The notes under the pieces: generated by a model
What the model was told of the DNA's origin: nothing
The model's database searches: none
Seen by the model: only the letters and a program-made list of their open reading frames with translations
NCBI GenBank assembly: GCA_023436395.1
Contig: JAEZJJ010000011.1
Span: 1 to 39,141, forward strand
Reading direction: 5' to 3'
DNA length: 39,141 nucleotides
Source: Bacillota bacterium
GTDB taxonomy: Bacteria > Bacillota > Clostridia > Lachnospirales > Cellulosilyticaceae
In this document: piece after piece, positions 16,477 to 24,438 of the stretch
Numbering within the stretch: the first letter of the stretch is position 1
Layout: each line of letters opens with the position of its first letter
Program-made: the position numbers and the translations under genes

Positions 16477-17049
16477 TTACTTAATAACTAAATGACAAAT
16501 GACTTCCAGTTGCTTGTCAATTTCTTCTTCAGTAATGTTTAACACATTAGCATTAACTTCCAAACTATCTAGTAGAAGTAGAACGGTCAGAGCCATAGTT
16601 TGAACATCGAATGATTTAAATTCACCTGTTTTTTGCCCATACTCAAAAAGTGCTACCATGGAATTTTGAGCTGCTTCTCGCCGCATTCTCATATAGTCAC
16701 TTTGCCCTGGCTCTTTGTGGGCAAACTCCTGAATAGCAAATGAAAATCCAGCACTTTCACCTATAATGCCATTATGCTTCCGGTCTTGTAAAAACCATTT
16801 GAACATTAATTCGGCAGGCATCTTCTTGCCTATGGAATCCTTCTGTAATTCGCCTATTTCACTCCTGTCCTGTTCTAGAATTTCCGAGAATATTTCCTTA
16901 GTAGAACCAAAATAATGATATAGTCCACCCCTACTTATACCACAGATTTCGCAAATATCTTTCATTGTAACGCCAGTATAGCCATAATGTGCAAAATGCA
17001 CTTTAGCTTTTTCTAATATCTGCTGTTTCGTTTGATCACCTTTTTTCAA
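16477..17049 (-). CDS. TetR-family repressor of the ABC exporter
   Basis: The protein is about 190 residues from a TTG start at 17047-17049, chosen because aaggagg lies ten bases upstream; longer readings would begin inside the divergent promoter region and give a non-family hydrophobic leader. Residues 5-50 are the TetR helix-turn-helix (QQILEKAKVHFAHYG, then ICEICGISRGGLYHYFGS). The C-terminal part is a variable ligand-binding and dimer domain. The gene diverges from two ABC transporter genes. Palindromic sites lie within the -35/-10 spacers of both its own and the transporter promoter, so it most likely represses both and is released by a transported drug or peptide. Confidence 0.9.
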   Translation of the reverse strand: MKKGDQTKQQILEKAKVHFAHYGYTGVTMKDICEICGISRGGLYHYFGSTKEIFSEILEQDRSEIGELQKDSIGKKMPAELMFKWFLQDRKHNGIIGESAGFSFAIQEFAHKEPGQSDYMRMRREAAQNSMVALFEYGQKTGEFKSFDVQTMALTVLLLLDSLEVNANVLNITEEEIDKQLEVICHLVIK

Positions 17050-17089
17050 TGGACTGTATCCTCCTTTTAGTAGATAGGGTATTATTTGC

Positions 17090-17118
17090 TTGACAACAAT
17101 TAGACACGTGTGTATGAT
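17090..17118 (+). promoter_or_regulatory. Promoter and operator of the ABC exporter operon
   Basis: TTGACA at 17090-17095, a 17-base spacer and TATGAT at 17113-17118 form a near-consensus promoter reading into the exporter genes. The spacer holds the imperfect palindrome tagacacgtgtgta (17101-17114), matching the better palindrome in the divergent promoter. Binding there would block polymerase. Confidence 0.8.
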
Positions 17119-17127
17119 TGTAATTAA

Positions 17128-17156
17128 ATTATAGACAATTGTGTCTATTTTGTCAA
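17128..17156 (-). promoter_or_regulatory. Promoter and operator of the tetR gene
   Basis: On the minus strand, TTGACA (17156-17151), a 17-base spacer and a perfect TATAAT (17133-17128) form a consensus promoter reading into the regulator gene. The palindrome tagacaattgtgtcta (17132-17147) fills the spacer. The arms TAGACA/TGTCTA are exact. Confidence 0.85.
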
Positions 17157-17185
17157 TTGTAATTATAAAGAGAGGAAGAAAAGCT

Positions 17186-18907
17186 ATGAAAATCAAGCAA
17201 GTGTATGGTTGCTTATTGGTTTACGCTAAACCCTATAAATTATTGGCAATTACTTTTTTAATTGTCAGTATGATTAGCTCAGCCATCAGCATATTTGAGG
17301 GTTTTTTACTACAGAAGATTGTAGATTATTCCATAGAACGGAACCTGAATAGCACACTAAACTATATTTTTGTGACAGTTGGAATCATCGTACTGGGAAT
17401 CATGGTTACATACTTTGCCCGAACAGTCTATGGTAAATTCATTTCAAGTCTAATGAGCGATTTTAGAAAACTATTCCACACCCATGTCCAAAGGCTTGAA
17501 ATGAAAGAGATTGAAAGCAAAAAAACGGGCGATATTTTGTCACGATTTACGAGTGATTTAAGTGATATGGAAAAATTCTTTGGTGAAGGCCTTTTTGACT
17601 TATGTATCCAAAGTCTTTTGTTTGTGGGTGCATTTGGCTATCTATGCCTTATTAATTGGAGGTTATTGCTAACTAGCATAGTGTTTTCACCAGTGGCAAT
17701 TGGGATAGTTATCTTTGCTTCTACCCGTATTACTAAACATACCTACTTGAATGGTATTCATATTGGAAATGCCAATGCCGTGGTACAAGATGCTATAAAT
17801 GGCATAGCCATGGTAAAGTCTTTAAACGCAGAAGCTGAATTTGAACAAAAATATCAATCATTTATGAATAAGTCCCTTATAACCACATGGAAATGGATCA
17901 GAACGACTATTGTGATTATGCCTTTTCAAGTTGCATTAAGGTGGGTTCCTAATGTGATTTGCGTGTCCTATGGCGGCTATCTTGCAATTAATGGTCAATT
18001 AAGTGCAGGCACACTCATGGCCTTTATATATCTGCTACCCTTTGTATTTATGCCCCTTGCTACCTTTACTGACCAAGTGATGCAGCTAATGAAAGCAAGT
18101 GGTACCGTTAGTCGGGTAATGGAGATCTTAGACATGCCTAAAGAGCGTGAAAGTGGAGCGCATCTTGATGTGAAAATCCAGTCCAGTGCCATAAAGTTTT
18201 CAGATGTTTCGTTTAGTTATGTTGAAGGAAAAAAGGCAATTGAGGGAGTAAACCTTCATATCAAGCAGGGTGAAAAAATCGCTATAGTAGGCCAGAGTGG
18301 CAGTGGCAAATCTACACTGGCAAAACTAATTTGTGGTTTTTATGAACCAGATAGCGGTTCGATTGAGATTTTGGGAAATCCTATAGAACAGTACACTTTG
18401 GATAGTCTGCGGCGTAAAGTTTCTTATTTGATGCAAGATAGTTATCTCTTCCCTGTAAGCGTAATGGAAAATATATCTTATGGAGATCCCACAGCTTCTA
18501 TGGAGCATATTATTGCTGCCGCTAAATTAGCTAATGCACATCATTTTATTATGGAATTGCCAGAAGGCTATCAAACATTGTGTAGTGAACATGGTGGCCG
18601 ATTCTCAGGCGGTCAAAAGCAACGTATTTCTTTAGCACGTGCAATTCTTAGAGAAGCACCTATATGTTTGATGGATGAACCAACTTCTGCTTTAGATATG
18701 GAATCCGAAGGGTTAATTCAGCAATCACTTAATAAGGCGTTAAAACAACAAACGGTAATCATGATTGCCCATCGGCTTTCCACCATTAAGCAGGCCGATA
18801 GGATCATTGTCATGAATGAGGGCAAGATCATTGAGCAAGGGTCCCATAGTGAATTACTTGAAGCTGGGGGGCATTATAAACAATTATTTGAAACACAAAT
18901 ACGATAA
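17186..18907 (+). CDS. ABC exporter subunit A (TMD-NBD)
   Basis: The 573-residue half-transporter combines six membrane helices (residues about 15-310) with an ATPase domain. Walker A GQSGSGKST is at 369-377, signature FSGGQKQR begins at 473, Walker B includes Asp497-Glu498, and the H-loop reads AHRLSTI. The catalytic glutamate is present, so this is not a degenerate site. I chose ATG 17186 with agaggaag ahead of it; an upstream ATG at 17141 lies within the tetR operator. It is followed by a second half-transporter after 18 bases, so the pair probably forms a heterodimer that exports drugs, lipids or peptides. Expression should be controlled by the divergent TetR regulator. Confidence 0.93.
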   Translation: MKIKQVYGCLLVYAKPYKLLAITFLIVSMISSAISIFEGFLLQKIVDYSIERNLNSTLNYIFVTVGIIVLGIMVTYFARTVYGKFISSLMSDFRKLFHTHVQRLEMKEIESKKTGDILSRFTSDLSDMEKFFGEGLFDLCIQSLLFVGAFGYLCLINWRLLLTSIVFSPVAIGIVIFASTRITKHTYLNGIHIGNANAVVQDAINGIAMVKSLNAEAEFEQKYQSFMNKSLITTWKWIRTTIVIMPFQVALRWVPNVICVSYGGYLAINGQLSAGTLMAFIYLLPFVFMPLATFTDQVMQLMKASGTVSRVMEILDMPKERESGAHLDVKIQSSAIKFSDVSFSYVEGKKAIEGVNLHIKQGEKIAIVGQSGSGKSTLAKLICGFYEPDSGSIEILGNPIEQYTLDSLRRKVSYLMQDSYLFPVSVMENISYGDPTASMEHIIAAAKLANAHHFIMELPEGYQTLCSEHGGRFSGGQKQRISLARAILREAPICLMDEPTSALDMESEGLIQQSLNKALKQQTVIMIAHRLSTIKQADRIIVMNEGKIIEQGSHSELLEAGGHYKQLFETQIR

Positions 18908-18925
18908 AGTTAGTTGGTGATTCTT

Positions 18926-20659
18926 ATGCTTAAGCATTTTAGATTAGAGGAGATTATTAGATTTTTTAGGTTTGTAAAACCAAGAGCAAAGCGTTATCTT
19001 ATTGGCTTATTGGGTAACTCTGCTTGTGAGGCTAGTGCTGCCGTTATACTGCCTATTATTATCATGTATATGATCAATGCCACACTCACGAAGAATAGGG
19101 ATTTACTTTGGATAGGATTAAAGCTGGCCATTGTGGAAGGACTTGTTGTAAGCGTTCTCTTTATTATTACTCAAACTGTATTTTGGAAACCTACTATTAA
19201 AATCGTTGCAGATATAAAGGTTAAAATGTTTGGAAGTAGTCTACATTTTCCAATGTCATACTTCGACTCTCACCATAGCGGTGAAATCATTTCTAGGCAG
19301 ACTAATGATGTTAATGTATTTTACAACCTTTACAGCTTTACGCTTAATAGACTTCTTGTTCTTGCCTTTTCAGGGATTGGTTCAGTTATTATAATGTTCG
19401 TTTTAGATTGGCGTTTTGGGCTGGTATTAATGGGAAGCGCAGTGGTTTCTACTTATATCAATTCCAATTTTCTGAAGGGTTCTAGAACCATCAGTGATAA
19501 GCTTCAGATGGGGCTGGCTGATCTGACTGAAAAAATGTCCGATACATTATCAGGGTTCACCGTGGTGCGTATGCTTGGCCTAGATAAAAAGATGGAGCAA
19601 AGATTTAATAAAGACAATACAAGGATTCAAAGCCTGAACTATGAAAGATCAAAGCAAACAGCCCTTCTTAGCGCCATTAACTTTGTAATAAGCTGGATCA
19701 ATTACATTGGTGTTATTGCTTTTGGCGCGTACTTATCATTTTATAGCACTATCAGTATGGGGGTTTTATTGGCTGAAATCTCCTTGCTAGGGAATGTCAA
19801 TACAGTTATCAAGAGTTTACCGCCGATACTCATTCAAATGCAAAGTGACTTAGCTGGTACACAGCGAGTTGTAGAACACCTTGAAATGGATCAGGAGTCT
19901 GCGAAATATGGGCATCTATTCAATAAACCTACAGAGGCCTATATTGCGTTTGATAAGGTGTCTTTTCAATATGGAGACACCAATACCCTAACAGATGTTA
20001 ATTTCTCAGTGAAGGCTGGCGTATCAACTGCCATTGTGGGAAAAAGTGGCGCTGGAAAAAGTACCATAGCAAAAATATTGCTTGGCTTTTATCCACCCAG
20101 CAGCGGCAATATTACCATAGTAGGTAAATCACTTGGGCAGTATACTCTGGCCGAATTAAGAAGCCAGATTGCTTTTGTGCCGCAAGATACCTATTTGTTC
20201 GACGGTACAATAGAGGATAACATTCGATTGGGTAAACCTGATGCAACCTTTGAGGAAGTGGAACGAGCGGCTAAACTTGCCTATGCAGATGAATTTATAG
20301 TTAACCTGGAGCAAAAATACAACACGCCCATAAGTGAGGGGGGAAGGTCTTTGTCTGGGGGGCAAAGGCAGCGCATAGCAATAGCTAGAGCCATCATTAA
20401 GGAATCGCCAATTATTTTGTTTGATGAAGCAACAGCGGCACTGGATTCCCTCAGCGAGGTAAAAGTGCAAAGTGCCATAAGAAATCTAGCAAAACAGGCT
20501 ACAGTTTTGACCATTGCCCACAGGCTTTCTACCATAAAGGAAGCAGATCAGATTATCGTAATGGATAAGGGGATGGTTGTAGAGATTGGTAAGCACATGG
20601 TGCTTGTGGAAAGAAAGGGCATTTATTATGAGTTATTTGGCCAGAGTGTGTCTGACTAA
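18926..20659 (+). CDS. ABC exporter subunit B (TMD-NBD)
   Basis: This is the second half-transporter, about 577 residues. The membrane domain spans residues about 20-310. Walker A GKSGAGKST is at 372-380, signature LSGGQRQR begins at 476, and Walker B has Asp500-Glu501, followed by AHRLSTI. All core ATPase residues are present, so both sites of the presumed heterodimer look competent. Start choice is uncertain: TTG 18914, GTG 18917 and ATG 18926 are in frame, and none has a strong ribosome site, which fits translational coupling to the gene ending at 18907. I use the ATG. The cargo cannot be told from the sequence. Confidence 0.92.
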   Translation: MLKHFRLEEIIRFFRFVKPRAKRYLIGLLGNSACEASAAVILPIIIMYMINATLTKNRDLLWIGLKLAIVEGLVVSVLFIITQTVFWKPTIKIVADIKVKMFGSSLHFPMSYFDSHHSGEIISRQTNDVNVFYNLYSFTLNRLLVLAFSGIGSVIIMFVLDWRFGLVLMGSAVVSTYINSNFLKGSRTISDKLQMGLADLTEKMSDTLSGFTVVRMLGLDKKMEQRFNKDNTRIQSLNYERSKQTALLSAINFVISWINYIGVIAFGAYLSFYSTISMGVLLAEISLLGNVNTVIKSLPPILIQMQSDLAGTQRVVEHLEMDQESAKYGHLFNKPTEAYIAFDKVSFQYGDTNTLTDVNFSVKAGVSTAIVGKSGAGKSTIAKILLGFYPPSSGNITIVGKSLGQYTLAELRSQIAFVPQDTYLFDGTIEDNIRLGKPDATFEEVERAAKLAYADEFIVNLEQKYNTPISEGGRSLSGGQRQRIAIARAIIKESPIILFDEATAALDSLSEVKVQSAIRNLAKQATVLTIAHRLSTIKEADQIIVMDKGMVVEIGKHMVLVERKGIYYELFGQSVSD

Positions 20660-20711
20660 TAGAATGGATTTTAGAGATTAAAAATTCAGCTTTGTAGAAA
20701 GGATTATTAAT

Positions 20712-21026
20712 GTGAATAAAGTAAATAGTGGGATCAGTCAATTCCTTGATAAAGAGGGGCGTATTATGAGGTTACCAGCCAAGAAATCCGTTCGTATTGC
20801 AGTACTTTTTTATCTTGCCCAAAAATTTGAACTAGATAAAAAATATACAGAGAAAGAAGTTAATGAGATTTGTGATCACTGGCATATATTTCAGGATTAT
20901 TTTATTTTGAGGCGAAGCTTAGTTGATGAGGGACTGCTTTTTAGAAAAAATGATGGTTCATGTTACTGGCGTAATGAAGAGTTTGGTTTTCAAAATGTAG
21001 GTGATGAGGTGAAAGAATATGAATGA
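20712..21026 (+). CDS. DUF2087 domain protein
   Basis: The 104-residue protein is a compact DUF2087 domain (PF09860) over residues about 18-90, with the typical phrases RLPAKKSVRIAVLFYL, YTEKEVNEIC and RRSLVDEGLLFR...YWR. The domain is winged-helix-like and in other bacteria is often joined to ArsR-type DNA-binding or GIY-YIG parts, so a regulatory DNA-binding role is likely but unproven. The start is GTG 20712, preceded by aaagga at the right distance; an ATG two bases earlier is followed at once by TGA. Its last bases overlap the GIY-YIG gene's start, so the two are translated together. It may be read from the upstream ABC operon, as only 52 bases separate them. Confidence 0.82.
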   Translation: MNKVNSGISQFLDKEGRIMRLPAKKSVRIAVLFYLAQKFELDKKYTEKEVNEICDHWHIFQDYFILRRSLVDEGLLFRKNDGSCYWRNEEFGFQNVGDEVKEYE

Positions 21027-21360
21027 AAGGCGCAAACAACTATTAGAACAATATAAGGAGCGCAAAATAATGGGTGGTATTTATCGTATTTTAAATACCA
21101 CAAATGGACGATTTTACCTTGATAAAACCAAAGATATGCAAGGGGCCAATAATTTGTTTCAAAATAGCTATGCTACTGGAATGTGTACGCATCCACGCTT
21201 AGCGAGAGCGTGGAAAGAATATGGAAAAGAAGCATTTATTTTTGAAGTACTAGAATACTGGGAAAAAGATGCTGAGCAGACAGAGGGTGAATTTGAAAAG
21301 GATTTGGCAGAGCTTTATGAAATATGGGATGCCAAATTGCCACGAGAAAATAGATATTAG
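21019..21360 (+). CDS. GIY-YIG domain protein, LuxR/ArsR-associated type
   Basis: The 113-residue protein carries a GIY-YIG nuclease-like domain: GGIY at residues 19-22, the second motif reading RFYL at 31-34 instead of YIG, then LARAWKEYGKEAFIFEVLE. This is the branch usually found with DUF2087 and small regulators. The altered second motif raises doubt about nuclease activity. The gene overlaps the DUF2087 gene by eight bases (ATGAATGA arrangement) and ends directly before a strong terminator. Partners that in other genomes are fused are here two coupled genes, suggesting that they act together. Confidence 0.8.
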   Translation: MNERRKQLLEQYKERKIMGGIYRILNTTNGRFYLDKTKDMQGANNLFQNSYATGMCTHPRLARAWKEYGKEAFIFEVLEYWEKDAEQTEGEFEKDLAELYEIWDAKLPRENRY

Positions 21361-22093
21361 GGAAAAGAAGTATGTATTTCTTCATGGGAAATACATACTT
21401 CTTTCATTACTTAAAACTAAAAAGGATGTAAATGTATATCTCATAGATAATGGTAATAGTTATGACTTAATTGATACAGGTATTTTTAAAGGAACTGATG
21501 AAATAGTAACTCAGATTGAGGAAACTGGATTCGATATTAAGAAATTAAGATATATAATTATTACACATTGTCATTGTGATCACATAGGCGGAGTGTCAGA
21601 ATTAGTTAATAAATCAGGCGCAAAAGTAATGGCACATACAGCAGATATACCATGTATTCTTCAAGACTCCATTATCCAAGGAGCATATCATGATATGATG
21701 GTACAAGAGCAAATCTTTATGAAACGATTTGAGTGTGTGGTAAAACACATAGATGTTTGTTTAGAAGATGGGGATACAATAGATACACTAGATGGATTAA
21801 AAGTGATTAATGTGCCAGGGCATACTCCGGGAAGTATAGCATTGTACCAATCTGAACAAAAGATTATGTTCTTTGGAGACGTGATAAGAAATAAAGGTAA
21901 TAAGGGGCTTGTAATTGGTGTTCCAGAAAAGTTTAATGTTGATACGTCACAGGTAATAAAAGATGCATATAGAATATTGAACTTGCCAATTGATTACGCT
22001 TTATTTGGTCATGGTGAGCCTATATTAATGAATACAAAAGATATTCTTAACGCTGCACAAACACCTGAAGAAGTATTAAAACAGAAAAACTAA
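21329..22093 (+). CDS. Metallo-beta-lactamase-fold hydrolase, 5' end doubtful
   Basis: From about base 21430 the frame encodes a clear MBL-fold protein: NVYLIDNG, then the metal motif THCHCDHIGG (HxHxDH), the histidine in VPGHTPGS, the aspartate in FFGDVI, and FGHGEP near the end. These ligands bind two metal ions in hydrolases such as lactonases and glyoxalase II-like enzymes. No start codon with a ribosome site exists close to the domain. The frame continues upstream through the terminator 21364-21404 into the GIY-YIG gene, with in-frame ATGs at 21329, 21317 and 21269. I give 21329 without conviction. The natural N-terminus was probably lost, making this a possible pseudogene despite an intact domain. 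Confidence 0.7.
   Translation: MPNCHEKIDIREKKYVFLHGKYILLSLLKTKKDVNVYLIDNGNSYDLIDTGIFKGTDEIVTQIEETGFDIKKLRYIIITHCHCDHIGGVSELVNKSGAKVMAHTADIPCILQDSIIQGAYHDMMVQEQIFMKRFECVVKHIDVCLEDGDTIDTLDGLKVINVPGHTPGSIALYQSEQKIMFFGDVIRNKGNKGLVIGVPEKFNVDTSQVIKDAYRILNLPIDYALFGHGEPILMNTKDILNAAQTPEEVLKQKN
21364..21404 (+). terminator. Perfect 17-bp terminator hairpin
   Basis: Arms 21364-21380 and 21388-21404 pair perfectly over 17 bp with a 7-base loop (ttcatgg). The right arm ends in cttcttt. It follows the GIY-YIG stop codon by four bases. It also lies inside the open frame of the next gene, which is odd and is discussed among the findings. Confidence 0.72.
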
Positions 22094-22126
22094 AAACAAT
22101 CGTTAATTAAGAAAAGGGGGGGGTCA

Positions 22127-22264
22127 ATATATAATCCATACAACGGAATTTTAAACATAATAAAAGAACAGAATAAAAATACTAGCTCATCAACTGTAGT
22201 GATAGGAAAAGTAAAATGTACTAACCCTTTATCCAGCAGTATTGGTGAGCTTTTTTTAGATTAA
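22127..22264 (+). pseudogene. DUF2577-like phage protein remnant
   Basis: In one frame the sequence reads NPYNGILNIIKEQNKN, TSSSTVVIGKVKCTNP and SSSIGELFLD before TAA (22262-22264). This matches the start of the phage tail-region family DUF2577, whose members begin similarly and go on for another 50-70 residues. An A/G-rich site with eight G's (22116-22123) precedes it at ribosome-site distance, but the expected ATG is ATA here. It lacks both a start codon and its C-terminal half, so it is a scrap of a decayed prophage. The family assignment is from memory of the pattern. Confidence 0.45.
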
Positions 22265-22302
22265 GAGCATTTAATGATTAATCTCCTCTGTATTTTAGAC
22301 AT

Positions 22303-22378
22303 AAAAAAAGTTTCCTTTAAGCTCACCTGATCCCTTAAAAATAAGGTATAGAATCAGGTGTGGTTAAAAGAAACTTTA
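22303..22378 (-). terminator. Long hairpin, terminator of tRNA-Leu
   Basis: Two nested arm pairs, 22307-22320 with 22364-22377 and 22324-22331 with 22353-22360, form a long stem. Read on the minus strand it ends in seven T's (plus-strand a run at 22303-22309), as an intrinsic terminator for the tRNA gene would. Confidence 0.65.
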
Positions 22379-22414
22379 ATCGGGTGTCAAGTCATTGAAA
22401 CCCTTGACTATCAA

Positions 22415-22496
22415 TACCGCTGGCCGGACTCGAACCGGCATGAGGGTTACTCGCCTGATTTTGAGTCAGGTGCGTCTGCCATTTCGCCACAGCGGC
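22415..22496 (-). tRNA. tRNA-Leu, anticodon CAA
   Basis: On the minus strand the acceptor 5' side GCCGCTG pairs with CAGCGGT, and the discriminator base is A. The anticodon stem is CCTGA/TCAGG around the loop CTCAAAA, giving anticodon CAA for UUG codons. The T arm includes GGTTCGAGTCC. The tRNA has a long-variable-arm layout fitting leucine and totals 82 bases. The CCA end is not encoded. Phage debris lies on its 3' side. Confidence 0.95.
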
Positions 22497-22707
22497 TTAA
22501 TTCGTTATGTTAATTGCTGACAAAAAATATATTACCATAATTTATCCATTCTGACAAGTGTTTTAGAAGCCTAAAAGAGATTTTATTTAATTATTTTTCC
22601 TGTTTTATGATTAATGTGCCATTGTCTTTTACTATATTGTATCTTGTGAGATTATCCTTTAAAATAAGTAGGAAGTTATAGGAAGTAAGAAAGGGGGAAT
22701 ATGCAGC
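22497..22707. other. Intergenic between tRNA-Leu and sigma factor gene
   Basis: About 210 AT-rich bases hold the promoters of the two diverging genes. I cannot place a convincing hexamer pair for either. The repeated gaagtta/gaagtaa near 22672-22690 directly precedes the sigma factor's ribosome site. Confidence 0.3.
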
Positions 22708-23316
22708 GTGAAAGAAATGAATGAAGAAAAGCTTATTAAGGCTGCCCAAAAAGGGGATATGGAAGCCTTTGAAAAACTCATTAGTGAATATGAAAAGAAA
22801 ATTTATGCGCTATGTTTACACCTTTTGAAGGACCCTGAAGAAGCCTATGATGCAGCACAAGAAGTATGTATTAAAGTATGGAGACAGTTAGAAAGCTTTG
22901 AAGGACAAGCTAAGTTTAGTACTTGGCTCTATCGGATAGGAACTAATCAATGCTTAGATTTGATGAGAAAGAATAAAAGACGTAGTAAGGATATCTCACT
23001 GTTTCAAAAAGATGAAGAGAGTGAAGAAGAATGGCTGTTAGAAGGGCCCCATGAGAAAGAAGGGGTGGCAGAAGCTGTAGAGAAGAAGGTGCTTCAGGAA
23101 GTGGTACAGCTAGGTATTGGAGAATTAAAAGAAGATTATCAGGTTATTATTACTTTAAGGGATATAGAAGAACATTCCTATGAGGAGATTGCAGAGGTAT
23201 TAGATCTTTCTCTAGGAACAGTAAAATCAAGGCTCTCTAGGGCAAGGCAAGCACTGAAGAAAGTTTTGGGGCAAAATAAGGAACCCTATCAATCCTTTTT
23301 TCGTCATATTAAATAG
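22708..23316 (+). CDS. ECF sigma factor (SigW/RpoE type)
   Basis: The 202-residue protein directs RNA polymerase to stress genes. Region 2 covers residues about 10-95 (DPEEAYDAAQEVCIKVW, FSTWLYRIGTNQCLDLMRK) and region 4 about 130-190 (YEEIAEVLDLSLGTVKSRLSRAR). The start is GTG 22708, after aaggggga; an ATG at 22701 opens a frame of only seven codons. The gene for a membrane-bound zinc-finger anti-sigma factor begins 17 bases after its stop, the classical arrangement in which the sigma factor is held inactive at the membrane until an envelope signal arrives. The acidic linker between the two regions is longer than in SigW. Confidence 0.93.
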   Translation: MKEMNEEKLIKAAQKGDMEAFEKLISEYEKKIYALCLHLLKDPEEAYDAAQEVCIKVWRQLESFEGQAKFSTWLYRIGTNQCLDLMRKNKRRSKDISLFQKDEESEEEWLLEGPHEKEGVAEAVEKKVLQEVVQLGIGELKEDYQVIITLRDIEEHSYEEIAEVLDLSLGTVKSRLSRARQALKKVLGQNKEPYQSFFRHIK

Positions 23317-23333
23317 GAAAGGAGTGTGCGCAT

Positions 23334-24110
23334 ATGAATTGTAATGAATGTATAGAAAAGTTATCCCTTTATATCGATCATATGTTAAATGAAGAAGAAG
23401 AGAAAGCTTTAATGGCACACTTAGACCTATGTGAGACGTGCCGAAGAGAGTATGAGGCTTTAAGAGACATGGTGAGTTGGTTAGGAGAAATAGAGGAACC
23501 CACATTGCCAGAGGATTTTCATGAAACATTAATGGAGCGTATTAAAAAAGAGCAAAAAGTTGTACCTATGAAAGCGAAGACTTTTAAGTGGCACTATCCT
23601 GCAGGATTGGTAGCTACCTTTTTAGTTGGTTTTTTAGTTTTTAGTACATCAATCTCTAAGAATAGTAGTGCAAGGAGTGAAACAGCACATGAGCCTATGG
23701 CTATGGCAGCCCCTGAGGAAAAGTCAATGGCCTTAGAAGGAGAGTCTAAGGCAACCACAGAGGATACAAAGAGTGATGTAGCACCACAATTGGCCTATGC
23801 AGCAGAGAGTGAGGTAGAAAGTAGAAGTCAAAAAGATGAACTTCATGAAACAGGAAGAGCTGAAAACAATGAGCAAGTAACTCCTCGGACTTGGGAAGTG
23901 ACTATTACAGATGAACAAGTCTTTTTGGAAGCTTTAAGGGGATATTTAGAAGAGCAACAGGTTAATTATACCCTAGAACAAGGTGCTGTGGTTATTACCC
24001 AAGAGGATGATGAGGCACTTTTGGCATGGCTTAATGCCAGAGAGGAAGTAAATGCAGTTTATGTTACAAAGGAAGCAGGCAGTTCACTTAAGCTTTTTTA
24101 TCACCAGTGA
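23334..24110 (+). CDS. Membrane anti-sigma factor with zinc finger
   Basis: The 258-residue protein starts with an anti-sigma zinc-binding domain: His29, Cys33 and Cys36 in HLDLCETCRREY, plus Cys3 and Cys6. One membrane helix follows at about residues 88-106 (LVATFLVGFLVF). The outside part has an acidic, low-complexity linker (about 110-185) and then a small folded domain of about 70 residues ending at the stop. It should sequester the adjacent ECF sigma factor and be controlled by proteolysis or ligand sensing outside the membrane. Ribosome site aaaggag lies before ATG 23334. The sensor domain resembles DUF4349-like pieces only vaguely; its ligand is unknown. Confidence 0.9.
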   Translation: MNCNECIEKLSLYIDHMLNEEEEKALMAHLDLCETCRREYEALRDMVSWLGEIEEPTLPEDFHETLMERIKKEQKVVPMKAKTFKWHYPAGLVATFLVGFLVFSTSISKNSSARSETAHEPMAMAAPEEKSMALEGESKATTEDTKSDVAPQLAYAAESEVESRSQKDELHETGRAENNEQVTPRTWEVTITDEQVFLEALRGYLEEQQVNYTLEQGAVVITQEDDEALLAWLNAREEVNAVYVTKEAGSSLKLFYHQ

Positions 24111-24149
24111 CACAAGTATAAGAAAGAACAAAATATCAGATAAATGGAC

Positions 24150-24178
24150 TTGACAGGGTGGAGGCTTTTTGATAAATT
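24150..24178 (+). promoter_or_regulatory. Promoter of the glyS T-box transcript
   Basis: TTGACA at 24150-24155, a 17-base spacer and TAAATT at 24173-24178 give a good sigma-A promoter. The start point would be near 24185, just before the T-box leader. Confidence 0.7.
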
Positions 24179-24189
24179 TAACATAAAGT

Positions 24190-24394
24190 AGATACCAATG
24201 ATTACAATGAAAAAGAGGAGTAGTAAAAATAAGAGCTTTAGCGAGATTGGGGTAGTGGGAGCCAATTGTTTCTGTTTTTATGAAGGGCGCTTTGGAGTAA
24301 TGGCTTTGAAAGAGGAATGCATCTGCATTCAATAAGGGTGGAACCGCGGAAGTGAACCTTTCGTCCCTTGCTTAAGGGATGGAAGGTTTTTTTA
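24190..24394 (+). promoter_or_regulatory. Glycine T-box riboswitch
   Basis: The leader holds the conserved T-box sequence AGGGTGGAACCGCGG at 24335-24349, which pairs with the free CCA end of uncharged tRNA. Stem I includes the family's AG-rich and GNTG-like distal signals around 24236-24265, and a GGC specifier triplet at about 24286-24288 fits glycine. The terminator stem pairs 24355-24369 with 24374-24388 (two G-U pairs), loop gctt, followed by seven T's. Uncharged tRNA-Gly would stabilise the antiterminator and turn on glyS. Confidence 0.95.
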
Positions 24395-24438
24395 TATTCT
24401 CCATTCCTATCATTGAATCATTTAAGGAGGCAAATCAA

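Noticed and set aside
18326..20535. Minus-strand frames of 60-104 codons over the ABC transporter genes
   Set aside because: They are antisense to conserved ATPase domains and show no ribosome sites or protein-like patterns.
21364..21404. The hairpin as a phage attachment site or recombination repeat
   Set aside because: Its position four bases after a stop codon and its perfect stem fit an ordinary terminator, and no second copy was seen in the window.
24084..24332. 82-codon minus-strand frame over the T-box leader
   Set aside because: It is antisense to a well-supported T-box riboswitch and has no family pattern.
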